Assembly: GCA_037951165.1 (NCBI GenBank)
Contig: JBBDHG010000009.1
Span: forward strand, 6,971,001 to 7,035,000
DNA from: Lophius americanus
Lineage: Eukaryota; Chordata; Actinopteri; Lophiiformes; Lophiidae
Reading direction: 5' to 3'
Length of the DNA stretch: 64,000 nucleotides
Below the pieces are notes generated by a model that had not been told where the DNA came from, searched no databases, and was given only the letters and a program-made list of their open reading frames with translations. The stretch's first letter is position 1, and every line of letters begins with the position of its first letter. The translations under genes and the position numbers were made by a program. This document shows, piece by piece, positions 24,901 through 37,257 of the stretch.

Positions 24901-27900
24901 TTATGTGCTGTGCTCTGCTATGCATGGCAGTTTTACAGGGAGTTCCCGTGTTTTGACTCCAACCTCAGCGCTGTACACAGGAGAAACTCCACCTCTCTGA
25001 TAGTTCTTGGCTTTGGACTGGGTCTTTAGAACCATCTGCTGAAAACAGAAAAACACAGAGCCAGTTGCTTTGGATGAACAAAATAGTTTGTGTAAAGCCA
25101 GACTAAAGCATTATGTGCTCTGATACAAACTAAAAATTTCAAAATAATATTTTTTTGGAAAATAGAGACTTGCTCACCTGAGTAATGCCAACCTTCTTGT
25201 GCCAGGTGTGAACACTCTGCTGTAGCTTCTTGTGTCTGTCCTTGACGTGCATGTAGTCGGTGATGCTGGGAGCCTGATAATCTGCTATCTGGTGGCGCAG
25301 GTGTTTGCTGTAAGCTTTTGCCTTCAAACGCTCCTGATGAGAGAGACAATCAGGTAAATGTGAGGGAGCACACAAAAGGAATGGGCTTTTACTCTCGGTT
25401 TCTACAAATATTCCCAATAGTGATGTCGCCATGATGAAGTGGAAAACCTCATTCTAGAATTTTGGTTCAGGCATTCATCATCAGGGCAGCATTATGCCGA
25501 GGGGTTAGCACTGTTGCCTCACAGCAAGAAGGTTCTAGGTTCAAATCCACCTTGGGACCTGGAGCCTCTTAGTTTTTGAGTTTACATTGTCTCCCCATTC
25601 TTGAATGGGGTCCCTGCTCCCATCGACCAAAAACATTTAATACTGGCAACACTTAATGGCCTGTAGGCTTGAATGTGAGCGTGCACGGTTGTTTTCTTAG
25701 TGCTGGCCCTCACCCACGGTCAGCCCCATGCAACGCTCTACACTATAATAATTATTACAGAAGTTCATGAGCAATCTCTGGTACATGTTGGTGACAGTGT
25801 CAAGTCTCTATGCCTTGCTGTGACCCGATACGGGTTGCCCTCTCCAGATACATATTTCAATCTCCCAGATCTGGATTACAATCTGTGCAACTGGATCCAG
25901 AATATGATCCATAAATGAGTTGCACATGGTGGTGGAACTTTATCATCCTCGGGTACATTGATTTGGTTTGGCCGATTTTGTTTTTATGATATTGGGAAAA
26001 CGTTCAAACAAAATGCCTTATCTTATTATACTAAAAACAGTGATCCAGAACCTACATCAGTACCTGGATCCCCCTCAACAATTGTTTTCATTCAGTGGAT
26101 TCAATTTTAAGTTTTCAAATCTGTAGAGTTTAAAGTAGCTCTAGATTTAGAATTTTAAGTATCAGTAACATAATTTACAAACAAGTCTGTTCTAATTGAA
26201 AGTTATGAGTTGGATAAGCACAAAGGAAAGTAATTAGGTTAATAATCCTCCAATTTTTCAATTAAAAAAAAGTTTTCAACACTCGCTTTATTTAATGAAT
26301 TAATCATTTTTTTAAGTCTACATTTGCATTTTTCAGTCTGGGCGACCACATTGGTCTTGAAGTCGGACTAAAACTTGGGTGAATTTTAAACCTCTTCAAC
26401 ATGCTGTATTTCCGCTTCAATTCCAGCCAGCATCTGTTTCCTGTTGCTGATATCCCGGCTCAACTCTGCGGATTCCAGCGTCACACTCTGCAGCTTCTCC
26501 TGTTGACAAACACATACACACAAACACACACATCATACGCCGATTTTTATAAATCAGCTCAGCATCTACAGGAAATGACAGAGAAAATTCTCTCCCACAC
26601 ATTTCTGATTAGTTACCTTGTGTGAACTGAGGACACGTTGTCCTTTCAAATTGTTGACTTGAAGTTCATCCAGGTTTTTTTCCATACTGTGCTCACTATA
26701 CTCCAGGAAAATATCCTGAAAGCAACACAGAGCCCAGACATTATTACATCTATGTAATAGCGATCTTTCACACTGTTCTCTCGCATAGCAGGGTAGCTCA
26801 GTAACACACAATCCACAAAATAATCTCAGCTTTCTTAGCCTTTAAAGAAATAACTTTACACTCTGATTATCTACCGCATACTCAGCTCTTCCCGTCTCTC
26901 TTCTCTGTAGAAGCTGCTGCTGGAGTTTCTTTTCATGGGCCTTCAGTGCCTGGTTCTTCGTATAAAGCTTCTCCGGCTGTGTGAACCGTTTGAGTTTGTG
27001 GATCGGGGACAGACAGCAATAAAAAATAAGGACAAGGTAGTCGGATTAGAGATAAAAAAAAAGATCAAATCTATGAAAAGGGTCAAAGAAAGATGAATTA
27101 AACTCTGAGAGAGTAAAGAGACTAGTCACTCTTTATACATGGCCTTTGACCCTTCCATTAAAAGGATTCTGAAAATGTATTTAATCATATCAGACATTTT
27201 CTGGTGAATTGAAATTCAACAAATATTTGGAAAAAGCATCATTTGAGTATTATTGATGTTTCCCCAGTGCTGCTGGGCAGAAGTATAGTTAATTGTGTTA
27301 ATATATAAATTTACAATATTGTACTTTAATAGACTATTAAAAACAAAATCTTATTAAATCAACATTTTATATCATATTTGAATATATATTATACTTAAAT
27401 TGTATAAGATATGATAAGATAAACCTTTATTAGTCCCACAAGGGGGAAATTGCAGTGCTACAGCAGTAAAGAGCACACAGAGCAGGATTACAGAATAAAA
27501 TGCAAATATAATTATAAGTATTAAACTATATTAGAGTATTACACCATAATATAAATATTACACTATACAGGAAATACACTAGAAATATTACAATATAATA
27601 AAATATTATACTATGCTAAAAGGATATACTATAGTACAATATTACAATATACTGGACAAATTGCACTATAATAGAAATATAATATAAATGCTGCACTATA
27701 CAATAATTAAATAAACAATATAAAATAACTTTGATAATATAGAAATAATATATACAGTAAGAAATAAACAAGTGGCAATATTCATTGAATTAAATGTGAA
27801 ATGTTGACATGTTGAATATTACACTGGTCCATAGTGTAAAGTGCAGGGGAGGCATATGTGTGTGTGGGTGTGTGTGTGTGGTCTACTAGCAGTAGTATGT

Positions 27901-30900
27901 GGTCTACTAGCAGTAAACAATTAAATTTGAATACATAGTTGAACATTGAGAAGTATGTGTAAAGTATAATTCAACTATTTAAAGCTATTTATGCTACACA
28001 TCCTTGGTAAGAACTATTGGGATATTGTTTTCACATGGAATTTTGTGATTCACTGCATATCCTGTATCGTTTCATGACAATAAAACGAAAACTTGAATGT
28101 GATCACATGACTTGTGATGTCTCTGGACTGAGCCTTATTGTTACCTTTGATTTGTCTTCAACATACTGGAGCACCCTCTCCGGTTCTTTCATTTTCAACT
28201 TGTTTTCCTTCATAGGTGTGAGGAGTCTTCGCTCCAACTCGTTTTGAGCTTTCCTGATTTCAGCAAGGCGGATTTCGGCTTCTTTAAGGGAAGCCTGGAA
28301 TGACACTGTGTAAGTGTATTTTCTTTTCCTTTATTTTGTTCTGATCAAGGGTGTGTTGTAACCTTGTCGTTGTCCTGGACTCTCTCAAATCTCTTCTTGA
28401 GCTTGCCCCAATCATGCCGTATCTCTGTTATTTCTCTCTTTGCCACATGAAGTTTTTGTTCCACGGTCAGATGATGAGGACATGTGGATGCATTGGACTG
28501 GGAATTCCCCTTCTTGTAACAGGCCTTACAGGGAAGACATATAATGAACAAAATTATTTCAGCAAAAAGGCCATCTGTCATAGGAGTATAATTAACCCAT
28601 GCTGTCGGATCCCACAGAAGAGCCACTATACTTCTTGTTGAGAATGTTGATGCTGGTTCTGATAGAAAGGTGTCAGAAAACAGTGGGTTATCAACTCACT
28701 TTTCAATCCCACATCAAACACATCTGCAAGATCTCCTTTCACCATCTCAGAAATATTTCCAAACTCCTTCTCCTCCTCTCACCTTGAGTGATGCTGAAAA
28801 GCTGGTCCAAGCGATTGTTTCCTCCATACTAGATTACTGTAACACACTTCTCATCGGGATTCCTGATAAAAGTCTTCAAAGACTTCAGTATGTTCAAAAA
28901 CAGTGCTGCAAGGATCCTGATGAGAGTTTGTAAACACGAACACATCCACCCCCATACTTCATTCACTTCACTGGTTTCCTGTCTCCAGCAGGATTGAATA
29001 TAAGGTGTCCCTCCTCACTCACCAGTGCATCCATGGCAACAAACCCCCATACCTGAAAGAACTACTCACTCCACTAACCTCAACACGATACCTCCCTTCT
29101 ACTCATTCAAACCGCCTCCTCCACCCCCGGATTAAGCTCAGCTCCATGGGTGATCGTGCCTTCTGTTCTGCTGCCCACATCTGAGGGCTCCAAAGACGAC
29201 TGAGACTTTTAAGAAAGGACTTAAAACTTTTCTTTTTAGCAGAACCTATAAATTTTAGTTAATATTGCTGCTTTTTGCTCTTATTTTTATAGTATTATTA
29301 TTATATATTTTTTATTGATGCTTTTATCTACTTTTACCTTGTAGCACTTGGAGATTTGATCCAAATGTAAAATGCGTTATAAACAACATGTATTATTATT
29401 ATTATTTCAGAGCTTTTTTGTTTGCAAAAAGGAGACCTTCACGATATTAGGCAGGTAGTTATAATGTAATGGATGATGATTATACTTGTAAAATCACCCC
29501 TTTACACCTCTACCTATTTGAGGTATCCAAGTTTGGTTGTGTTTTGAATATTTAATCCGGTTTTGTGACTTACACCGGGAACTTTTCTACCATGCTGAAA
29601 AGAAAGTGTATCTCGATCTACATACATCATTTCTTTGGCTTTGTTCACACTGTAGTTGAAAACAACAAAATTTTTAGTTATTGTTTTGCCTGTTCCCACT
29701 CATCTTTGTTTGTGACTTCTATCTGACATCAGTGCGCCTTAACAAAAGCATACTGATGAAAAGCTGAAAATGTCATTGCTATCACTATCAAGGTTAATAC
29801 AGTCGATACAGGCATTGGTCACATTTTTTTGCCTTTGTATCAAAGTGTGGTGACAGTCTGTCATCTTTTTACAGCTGAAAACAAGAAGATAAAACAGGAT
29901 TTGAACAAAGCATTTTTACATTTATTTATTTAATTTGCCATTGTCTCCCAGTTGTCATTGTGGTGATCCTCCATATTGTATTTTCTGACTAAAGATCGAT
30001 GTGAACGTACTCATTGGAAGAAAAATCCACTGAGCACGCTCACATCAATCTTACCGAGCGTGCTCACTGAGCAAATTAATATGAGCATGCTCAGCGGAAG
30101 ATCTGACCTGACTGTTCAAACTACTGTCACATCAGCAGGAATCAGATTTGTATCAGATTAACACACATGAAAGTGGTTTGAATCAGATTTGAAGAGATCA
30201 GTTTCCATGAGGGTTGTGCGGTTCACACTGCCCTGAAAATAATAGGAATGACCAGAAGAATCAGATTTGGGCAACATTTGTCTTGTAGTGTGAACATAGC
30301 TGGAGTGTTCCCAATTTTAATTTTCAGTTGGAAACCTGCAATTACAATAGATCCCCTTAGATTAGAATTTAAATGAAATAAGTCTTGTCACTGGGTTTGC
30401 AAATCAGAATTGTCAATATTTATCACTTACACAATTCACCGGCTCCGATGCTCCTGCAGCCCCCACACCTTCTCCCCCAGCCTGTGACACTGGGTTCTGA
30501 GGATCGATGCGGCAGATGAAGCGCTCAAACATTTCATTTTCTGCCAGGAGGGCTGCATTGGAGTACCTTAGGTGGAAATGGACAGCAACAACTTTTAAGT
30601 CAGAAAAATAAAATATTGAAGTTTGATTCCCAAGAAAACGTAATTGTTTAGGAAGAGAATTTAAAATGTGGACAGAGTAATCACCTGCGAGACAAAAGAT
30701 GCTCAAATTATTATGAACAAGTCGAGACACATCTGGCATGCAGAATGCCTTTACAAATCTACTTAAGTATGTTTAGATTGTCACCTACTTTTGAGTATGG
30801 GACACCATCTCTAACATTGTGCACTTATTGTTGACTAATGGCTCGAGAATATTCTGTTACCAAGTTATCACTAGTTATGTTTTAGCACTATTAGCTACAT

Positions 30901-31090
30901 GCTTTCGCCACAATGCTTAACAACAGAACGAGCTTAGAGTTATCTAATCAATCCATCTTACTTGTTAAAAGTATTATGTTCTTATATAAAATGTATTCGT
31001 GGATATTAATTCAAATTACTTTAGCTCATTGACTTGGTTGTAGATCAACTTTTTCTGCTCTTCTGTCACCTCTTTGATGTCTTCCTCCAT
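24901..31090 (-). CDS. ccdc113: coiled-coil domain-containing protein 113 (CFAP263)
   Basis: Nine coding exons on the minus strand: 31090-31020, 30566-30431, 28524-28363, 28294-28145, 26976-26875, 26715-26617, 26499-26392, 25333-25178 and 25038-24901. They give 373 residues, close to the ~377 of the mammalian protein. The start ATG (MEEDIKEVTEEQKK) is the first after an in-frame stop. Recognisable blocks are ALLAENEMFERF, KEAEIRLAEIRKAQNELE, VLQYVEDKSK and LRHQIADYQAP, all in the order of CCDC113. The protein is almost entirely coiled coil. In known species CCDC113 works with CCDC96 in ciliary axonemes and centriolar satellites. The last ~45 residues diverge from the mammalian end. The second intron holds an L2-like insertion antisense to the gene. 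The paralogous CCDC96 family is a less likely alternative because that protein is longer. Confidence 0.88.
25488..25735 (+). repeat. teleost interspersed repeat, sense degenerate copy
   Basis: The segment contains GGTTAGCACTGTTGCCTCAC, AGCAAGAAGGTTCTAGGTTC and CAAATCC, then CCAAAAACATTTAATACTGG and a CCCTCACCC-containing stretch. This is the order seen in the antisense copy at 18.07-18.42 kb. It lies in an intron of ccdc113. The B-box-like GGTTCAAATCC gives it a tRNA look, but no tRNA fold is present. Confidence 0.6.
27403..27785 (-). repeat. non-LTR retroelement tail, antisense, with AT-rich flank
   Basis: GATAAGATAAACCTTTATTA followed by GTCCCACAAGGGGGAAATTG is the inverse of the GGGACTAATAAAGG...TTATC tail seen at 10.93 kb. 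A degenerate AT-rich array with repeated ATTACACTATA-like words follows up to about 27785. It lies in the ccdc113 intron between 26977 and 28144. Confidence 0.5.
28660..29407 (+). mobile_element. L2-like LINE, 3' part of reverse-transcriptase ORF (copy B)
   Basis: The frames carry HIKHICKISFHHLRNISKL (in the sister copy), AIVSSILDYCNTLLIGIPDK and, after frameshifts, a segment ending in SMGDRAFCSAAHI. These match the C-terminal end of L2-clade reverse transcriptases (family knowledge). The element ends in the shared tail and an ATT repeat near 29390-29407. It is 5'-truncated, frameshifted and antisense to ccdc113. Confidence 0.8.
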
Positions 31091-31160
31091 CAACCTTAGC
31101 TTGTCCTCTATGGTTGCTATGGTATTGGTAAACGAAACCCTGCTCTGGTTGCTAGGTTGA
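31091..31160 (-). promoter_or_regulatory. ccdc113: ccdc113 promoter/5' UTR with X-box-like and forkhead-like sites
   Basis: Directly upstream of the ccdc113 ATG lie GTTGCTATGGTATT (31113-31126), similar to the RFX X-box GTTGCCATGGCAAC, and GGTAAACGA (31127-31135), similar to a forkhead site. A further GTTGCTAG half-site is at 31148-31155. RFX and FOXJ1 are the known drivers of motile-cilia genes. Function here is inferred. Confidence 0.4.
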
Positions 31161-31220
31161 GTGTTGCTTTATCTCTCTTACTCCTATCCTGTCGCCGCCG
31201 ACAGGATTTAGCATACGTAC

Positions 31221-31510
31221 TTCTCATTACCGTAACTCCTAGACCGTTTGAGCAATCCAGGAAAGTCCAAAACTACCAGAAAGCAAAGAACTAGAGTTTT
31301 GCGCCCATATACTAGTCATTACGGTGGTCCCCAGGACTTCCGCTGCACAACCGTCCAATCCCAGACAAGATTCACTAGTGTGTCACACATCACATGAGCT
31401 TCTCAGTACCGCAACTCCTGAACTGTTTGCAAAATAAAACCAATTACTATGTATAAAAACGGTTTATGGTATGATACACTAGACATTACGGTAAGGATAC
31501 GCTGCGCGAG
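31221..31510. repeat. imperfect tandem duplication, about 179-bp period
   Basis: CTTCTCATTACCGTAACTCC at about 31220 recurs as CTTCTCAGTACCGCAACTCC at about 31399. ACTAGTCATTACGGTGG near 31310 recurs as ACTAGACATTACGGTAAGG near 31482. The two units lie side by side just upstream of ccdc113. Confidence 0.7.
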
Positions 31511-32308
31511 AGAAGATCGACCTGCAGCTTTGAGTAGACTGAGAGGGAGAAAAAGAAAAGCTGCTGCAGGGACTACTACACTAGATAAAAAACACATGGA
31601 CATTTATTATAAAACAAGCATGAACTAGAGTCTAAATGGTCAGGACTGACAATTGTTTGGGATGTATGTAAAATAGTTCAAAGTTCAAATAGTTCATGTG
31701 AAATTGTTTGTTCAGGTCATTTCAGGTTCGTTCTTATCCTGTTATAAACTTGAAAATCCAAATCCGTTACTTTGTTTTTTTTCCCTTTAAACTGTTATTG
31801 GACAGTCAAAAACACAGAGTAATATTGAATAACTGCCAGATAATGAATGTTGAAGTTATCTTGGAAAAAGGGGAAGAAAGCATTCAAACAGTGCACATTT
31901 TCTCACAATTCTACAGCCATAAAATCAAACTAGATCAAGGCATCCTGAATATAACTATAGTCATAAGAGGGTTAAATAACTCGTGCAAAACTCCAAAATC
32001 ATAAAAACTCTTAAAAAGGTTTGAGGTTTGGTATCGAGTTATATGCATTTGGTGTATTTGTATTTTTATTTTATTTTATTTGTTTATTTACCTAGCTTAC
32101 TGCTTCACAGATCCCATAAATTCCCCCCCGAAAGATCTTGTAAGCAAAATCGAGATCTACGGAAGGGCATAGCATTCACCCAATAAAAAAAAATTCAGAC
32201 AATTTATCTCGTAATTACGGAATAAGGTCTCATTGTTACAAGTTACGGATTTTGTAACAATGATTGTTTGTTTGCACATTCCCTCATATCAGTTGATCAT
32301 ATGTTATT

Positions 32309-32314
<6 letters not shown>

Positions 32315-32370
<56 letters not shown>
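32315..32370. repeat. TA dinucleotide microsatellite
   Basis: An uninterrupted run of about 28 TA units. It creates artificial IYIYIY reading frames that are not genes. Confidence 0.97.
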
Positions 32371-32374
<4 letters not shown>

Positions 32375-32829
32375 CATCAGTTGCAGTCTGGACGCTGGAG
32401 GGAGAGGACGATGGTGTTGTCTGTTCGCCGCTTCTCCATCAGAATTCTACAGCCTGCAATATTATAAACCGACGCGTATACCTTTATTGTTGCTCACCGG
32501 CAAACCTTTCGGATTTCTATCCGTATTTGTAGTACTGTATTTCTATTTGTATTTGTATGGATTCTACGGAGTCTGGTGACGGTCTGCATACCTGTTGATG
32601 CAAGTGTACCATCACCCGGGGACTTGTTCGAGATCTGTTTGTTTCACGTTTATGTCAGTTTCTGTTTGTTCATCATTGATGTCAGTTTCTTCATCCGTCT
32701 TGTTCATAGCTGCCACCGTGACACTTTCACCGAAAGCCACTGTTGATCACTTTCTATGTTTGATGGTTTTTTTCTGGGCATCATGTTCATTTAAATAACG
32801 GCTAATAATGTCCTCTGTGCATCTCGTCC

Positions 32830-33892
32830 ATGGCTAATGGCTAATAAAGGGTTGGTCTCCACGGCTGTCATGATGATAATTTATTCCGCCACCCAACTGA
32901 TGAAATTCAACAACTACAACACTCTGTTGTGCATATCAGTTGTTAAACAACTTGAACTCCTCCGCCGGCCCCGTTACGTTTACCGAAGTTGCCGTTCTAA
33001 ATTTGTTTACTCCCGGTCCGATTACTCCATTCCTTCTTTTTGGTCTGACGTGCGCACAGTCGCGTCTCAGACGCGTCATCAGAAAGCTGTTGCTCCTCCC
33101 ACTAGTGGCACTGGAGTTTCCTCAATAAAGCTACTCACACAGCGGGTTAGAAAACGTGGAGTGGATTTCAGTCTTCTTCGGCCGACACAGAGACTCACGG
33201 CTCCATCTAGTATTAAAATTGAACTCTTTAATACACAATCTCTCACAAACAAATCATGCCAAATACATGACCACATTCTGGACAAGTGTTTGGACATGAT
33301 ACGCCTTACAGAAACCTGGCAACAACCCGATGTTTTTCCTTTCCCAAATGAGACCTGTCCCGGACTAAGCTCAGCACAATGGGTGATCGGGCCTTCTGTT
33401 CTGCTGTCAGTCTTCTGTCGAATGCCCTCCCTGACCATCTGAGGGCTCCACAGACGACTGAGACTTTTAAGAAAGGACCCATCACACCTCCTCACTCACC
33501 AGTGTATACATGGCAGTGCACCCCCCTACCTGAAAGAACTACTCACCCCACTAACCGCAACAGATATCTCCCTTCTACTCACTCAAACCGCCTCCTCCTC
33601 CCCCGGATTAAGATCAGCACCATGGGTGATCGGGCCTTCTGTTCTGCTGCCCACATCTGAGGGCTCCCAAGACGACTGAGACTTTTAAAAAAGGACTTAT
33701 AACTTTCCTTTTTAGCAGAACCTATAAATTTTAATTAACAATGCTGTTTTTGGTCATTTTTTCATATAATTATTAATATATTTTTTATTGATGCTTTCAT
33801 CTGCTCTTACCTTGTCGCACTTTATGATATGAAGTGTTGTCGTACTTTATGATATGAAGTGCGTTATAAATTAAATGTATTATTATTATTAT
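32830..33892 (+). mobile_element. rearranged L2-like LINE (copy C)
   Basis: A 201-codon open frame from 32837 contains the N-terminal endonuclease part of an L2-type ORF (IKIELFNTQSLTNKS and MIRLTETWQQPD). At about 33360 it jumps directly to the 3' end of the ORF (SSAQWVIGPSVLLS region). A second copy of that same 3' end then follows at about 33480-33700. The middle of the ORF is deleted and the 3' region duplicated. The shared tail ends at about 33892 with an ATT repeat. The copy is not autonomous. Confidence 0.75.
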
Positions 33893-35098
33893 ATGATCAG
33901 GTATCTGTAACTGTATCTGTCCTTTCACCGGCTGTATGTTTGGAATTATTTATTAGTGTTTTCCACCATGAGCGTACTTGCTCCATTTATTTTATTGGAA
34001 GAAAAACGTATAAATATACCAGCTTGCCAACATTTATAAATTTTCACAATTCTCGTAATATGAAAATATATGCTTTCTCAATCCGGGATGCTGGTAAATG
34101 TATATACGTTTTATCCGGAATTTCGACAGCATCCTTGATCATACCCTGAATGACGTCATAGTGGCGACACATGCACACAACACACAGTGGTGACACATGC
34201 CCTCATATGATCACACATCTGTTACTGTATCTGCCCTTGATATGCTTGGCAGTTATGACTCATCCGTATCTCGTAATAATGAAATAAGGTTATAGATTTA
34301 TTTATTTATTTTTTTGCGCATTTTAACGCAATCCTCCCTATTTATCCAGGTTTTCTGTATTTTTCCCCACCAAGTAGTAACTTGTGCAAGCAAAAGGTTT
34401 ATCTCTATGGGACCGTGGGCGATCAGAAAGCAAATTCAACACACTATTGACATTATTCGCTCACATTAAATACATGAAATCCTTTGTTCTATGTGTGGTG
34501 TGGGTTCCGACAGAAGCACATTACACCACTAAAGATCATTGCAATGTATTTAAAGTAAGAACTTTTTCTCTTTCTTTTGATTGGATTGATTTCATTTTTC
34601 TTTTATTATCTATATTTTAGTGTTGATTTTTCTTTTGATATTTTATTTTACCTGTCATTATGCTGATCACGTCGTTTTAGACATCATGCCATATTTCTTC
34701 TGTTCCTCCTAACTAATTCTAAGGACTGGCACATACCAGAATCTAAAATGACCGCCTTGTTTGTTCGTTTTCGTAAGTTTTTGCCGTTGCAATTTACAGT
34801 TAAGTTTATTAAAATATCCTTCTACAGTTTCCAACTATAGTCCAGTAGGTGGCGCTAAAGCCCGTACATGCAGGTCGCCAACCCTCAGCGAAAAACTCAA
34901 AAGAAGATGATGAGCTTATAATCAAACACGGCCTCTCAGCGTGATAATAGCAAATCCTAGTTATAGTAATATACTATTTATTTACTTATTTAATCAGTTT
35001 TACAGACAGAAAAAAATATTTAAAATCACTTAAAGTTATACATGAAATGCAAAGAAAATCTTTGATTTGTCTTCAGAGTTTATTGTTTGTCTTCATAT

Positions 35099-35136
35099 AT
35101 TACATGCATTGCTTTTATAAAAGCAATACATGTAAT
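35099..35136. repeat. 18-bp near-perfect palindrome
   Basis: Arms 35099-35116 and 35119-35136 pair with a single mismatch around a 2-nt centre (TTTTATAAAA core). It lies in the spacer between ccdc113 and slc15a5. Confidence 0.8.
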
Positions 35137-35421
35137 TTTATATTTGAAGTGAGAGATTATTTCTATATTTAGAGAGATTTCCTTTACACAGTAGGAGGTG
35201 ATTACAAATAGATATTAGTGAAATTGTGAAAAATGTTTATGCTAAATACAGTCCATAGCCCACAATACATGACAATATCAATATATTCGGACAAAAATAC
35301 TATGATATTTAAGTTTGTCTGTATCAATAGCCATTTGTGTTTTTAAACCACCTTGGTGCAAAAGTCAGTGCAGATTTGCATATTTCATATCAATGAGGGG
35401 CCAGATGGTGAGAGATTTTTT

Positions 35422-35499
35422 TTAGCACTTTGAGATTTGATCCAAATGTAAAGTGCATTATAAATTAAATGTATTATTATTATTATTATTATTATTATA
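35422..35499 (+). repeat. L2-like LINE tail only (copy D)
   Basis: TTTAGCACTTTGAGATTTG and the following 50 bp are nearly identical to the tails of copies A and E and end in an ATT microsatellite. Nothing upstream belongs to the element. Confidence 0.8.
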
Positions 35500-36396
35500 G
35501 ATGTGTGCAACTCTGAAAAAGCCCCTATGCCGTGGGCAGCAGAGAGAAATTACTGCATAGCAATATCACATATTCTGCATCTGCCCAATTGGGGAAAAAA
35601 ATCCTGTACAAGAAGCTGTTGGTGTTTTATTTATTGTGGGGGGTTATTGAAAGATGCAGCAGAGAACTTGTGTGGCTACTTCTCAGAGTTCTTATTATAC
35701 AACCCTCTGCAGTACCAAGGAAGCAGAGTGGGTGTCCAGGTCTTGCTCAATTACCTCACAATATGTCGACTTCTGAGCTGGAATCATCAACCATTCCGTA
35801 GACAAGTGATACTGACTGACCTACAGCCGCTTTTTGTTTCTCTCCGTGGATCTAAAGAGAATGTAAATACTTACACCCACCAACGTTGTAATATGTAAGC
35901 AAGATCAATAATTTGTGTCGTGATTTTAGCTGGTAAAATGATGAATAATACATACAAAATATGTCTTCATGTTCAAATGAATGAGCAGATTTAAATATGA
36001 TCCTTTATTCAAGTTTTTGTCTCTTCAGGCCTTCCTCAGCTGTGTTTCACACACTAAGTTGACTTCTGACTCTGACTGGGAGTGGTTTCATACTCAGCAT
36101 CTGTGTCGCAGTTGATTTTTGACTGCCCAGGAACTCTGTTTCACTCCCACTTAACAATATCAGTCTAATTACCAGCAGGTATTCAAAAATGCACATGTAC
36201 ATGGAAGAGCTACACTTACGAAGAGATGTGACATTTTGTGTGAGTTTGTAATTAGCTGTTAAATTATGATTTCTTCCGTTTCATTTCTTAAATGCTAAAG
36301 CTCATTTCTTAGGTGATGCTACATATTCTTGAGTCGTTGATTTTCATTCATTCTATTGCTACGTTGGCATATATGGGCAAACGCACTGCAACCATC

Positions 36397-37257
36397 AGTT
36401 TGACAACATGCGCATGCTGCAAATTAATAACACATCTTCATCAAGTGATGAACAATCAACGAACGCACAATGTAAAAGCCACAACACAAGACATTAAGAA
36501 AAACAATCTGCAAAAAACCATAACACAACGGAAGTGTTTATGAAGGACGCTCCAAAGCGATGAATTCGTTGACATACTTTTTTGTCGCGTCATTTAATGA
36601 ATAAAACAGACATAATGAACGAACATTTCATGATATTTTGAGTAGTCGTGGTAGCTTGGCTTAACTTCCGGCATGTACTTATCTGACTTACACTAAAACT
36701 TTAATCAACATCAAATAACAAACAAATAACAACAAATAAAAACAAATAAACTCAATAATGGCCCTAACATACACAGTATCCAAAGCTACAGTAAATAAGG
36801 TGTATTATACTTGCTGAAGAAAACTCTTAACAACCATCTCGTATACTGACTTCAGTTTGTCGCCGTGGTAACCTGTACACAACGGTCAGAATGACACTAA
36901 CAAAAGCTTTTAAAATGGCTGGTTAAGGGTTTTCAGCAAGTACAATAAACCTTGTTTACTGTAACTCTGGGAAGGTTAGTCACATGACTGGCATGACTCG
37001 GAAGTTAAGTGAAGCCACCACACCTGATGGAAATAACATGAAATGTTTGTGCATAATGTCTGTTTTATTTACTAAATGAGGAAATAAGAAAGAGTGACCA
37101 GGGATGCATCCCTTTTGAGCGTCCTTCATAAACACTTCCGTTGTCTTGTGGCATTTGCAGACCGTTTTTCTTTACGTGTTGTGGCTTTCGTAGCGTTTGT
37201 GTGTTTTGAAATTTATGAAAATCTTTTCTTTATTTGCTGCATTTGTGTTGTCAACTT
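36397..37257. repeat. long fold-back inverted repeat, about 860 bp
   Basis: The left arm (about 36397-36840) is an imperfect inverse of the right arm (about 36900-37257). One block is a perfect 28-bp match: 36525-36552 against 37117-37144. Other paired blocks include AATAAAACAGACAT near 36600 and 37060, and ACAGTAAATAAGG near 36788 and 36950. The centre near 36840-36895 is unpaired. There is no transposase frame. It may be a fold-back transposon, a MITE inverted dimer, or an inverted duplication. It ends about 715 bp upstream of the slc15a5 start. Confidence 0.85.

Larger units (their letters stand above)
31511..36396. other. repeat-rich spacer between ccdc113 and slc15a5
   Basis: Apart from the microsatellite, LINE copies C and D and the palindrome at 35.1 kb listed separately, I see no conserved coding exon, tRNA or other RNA gene. 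Open frames of 90-130 codons (for example 35503-35898) lack splice context and recognisable domains. Confidence 0.5.

Noticed and set aside
25500..25560. tRNA-like A and B box sequence
   Set aside because: No cloverleaf can be formed; the sequence matches a dispersed repeat seen again at 18 kb.
32233..32579. Frames with IYIYIY repeats
   Set aside because: They are produced by the TA microsatellite.
33079..33495. 138-codon minus-strand frame
   Set aside because: It is antisense to the LINE endonuclease frame of copy C.
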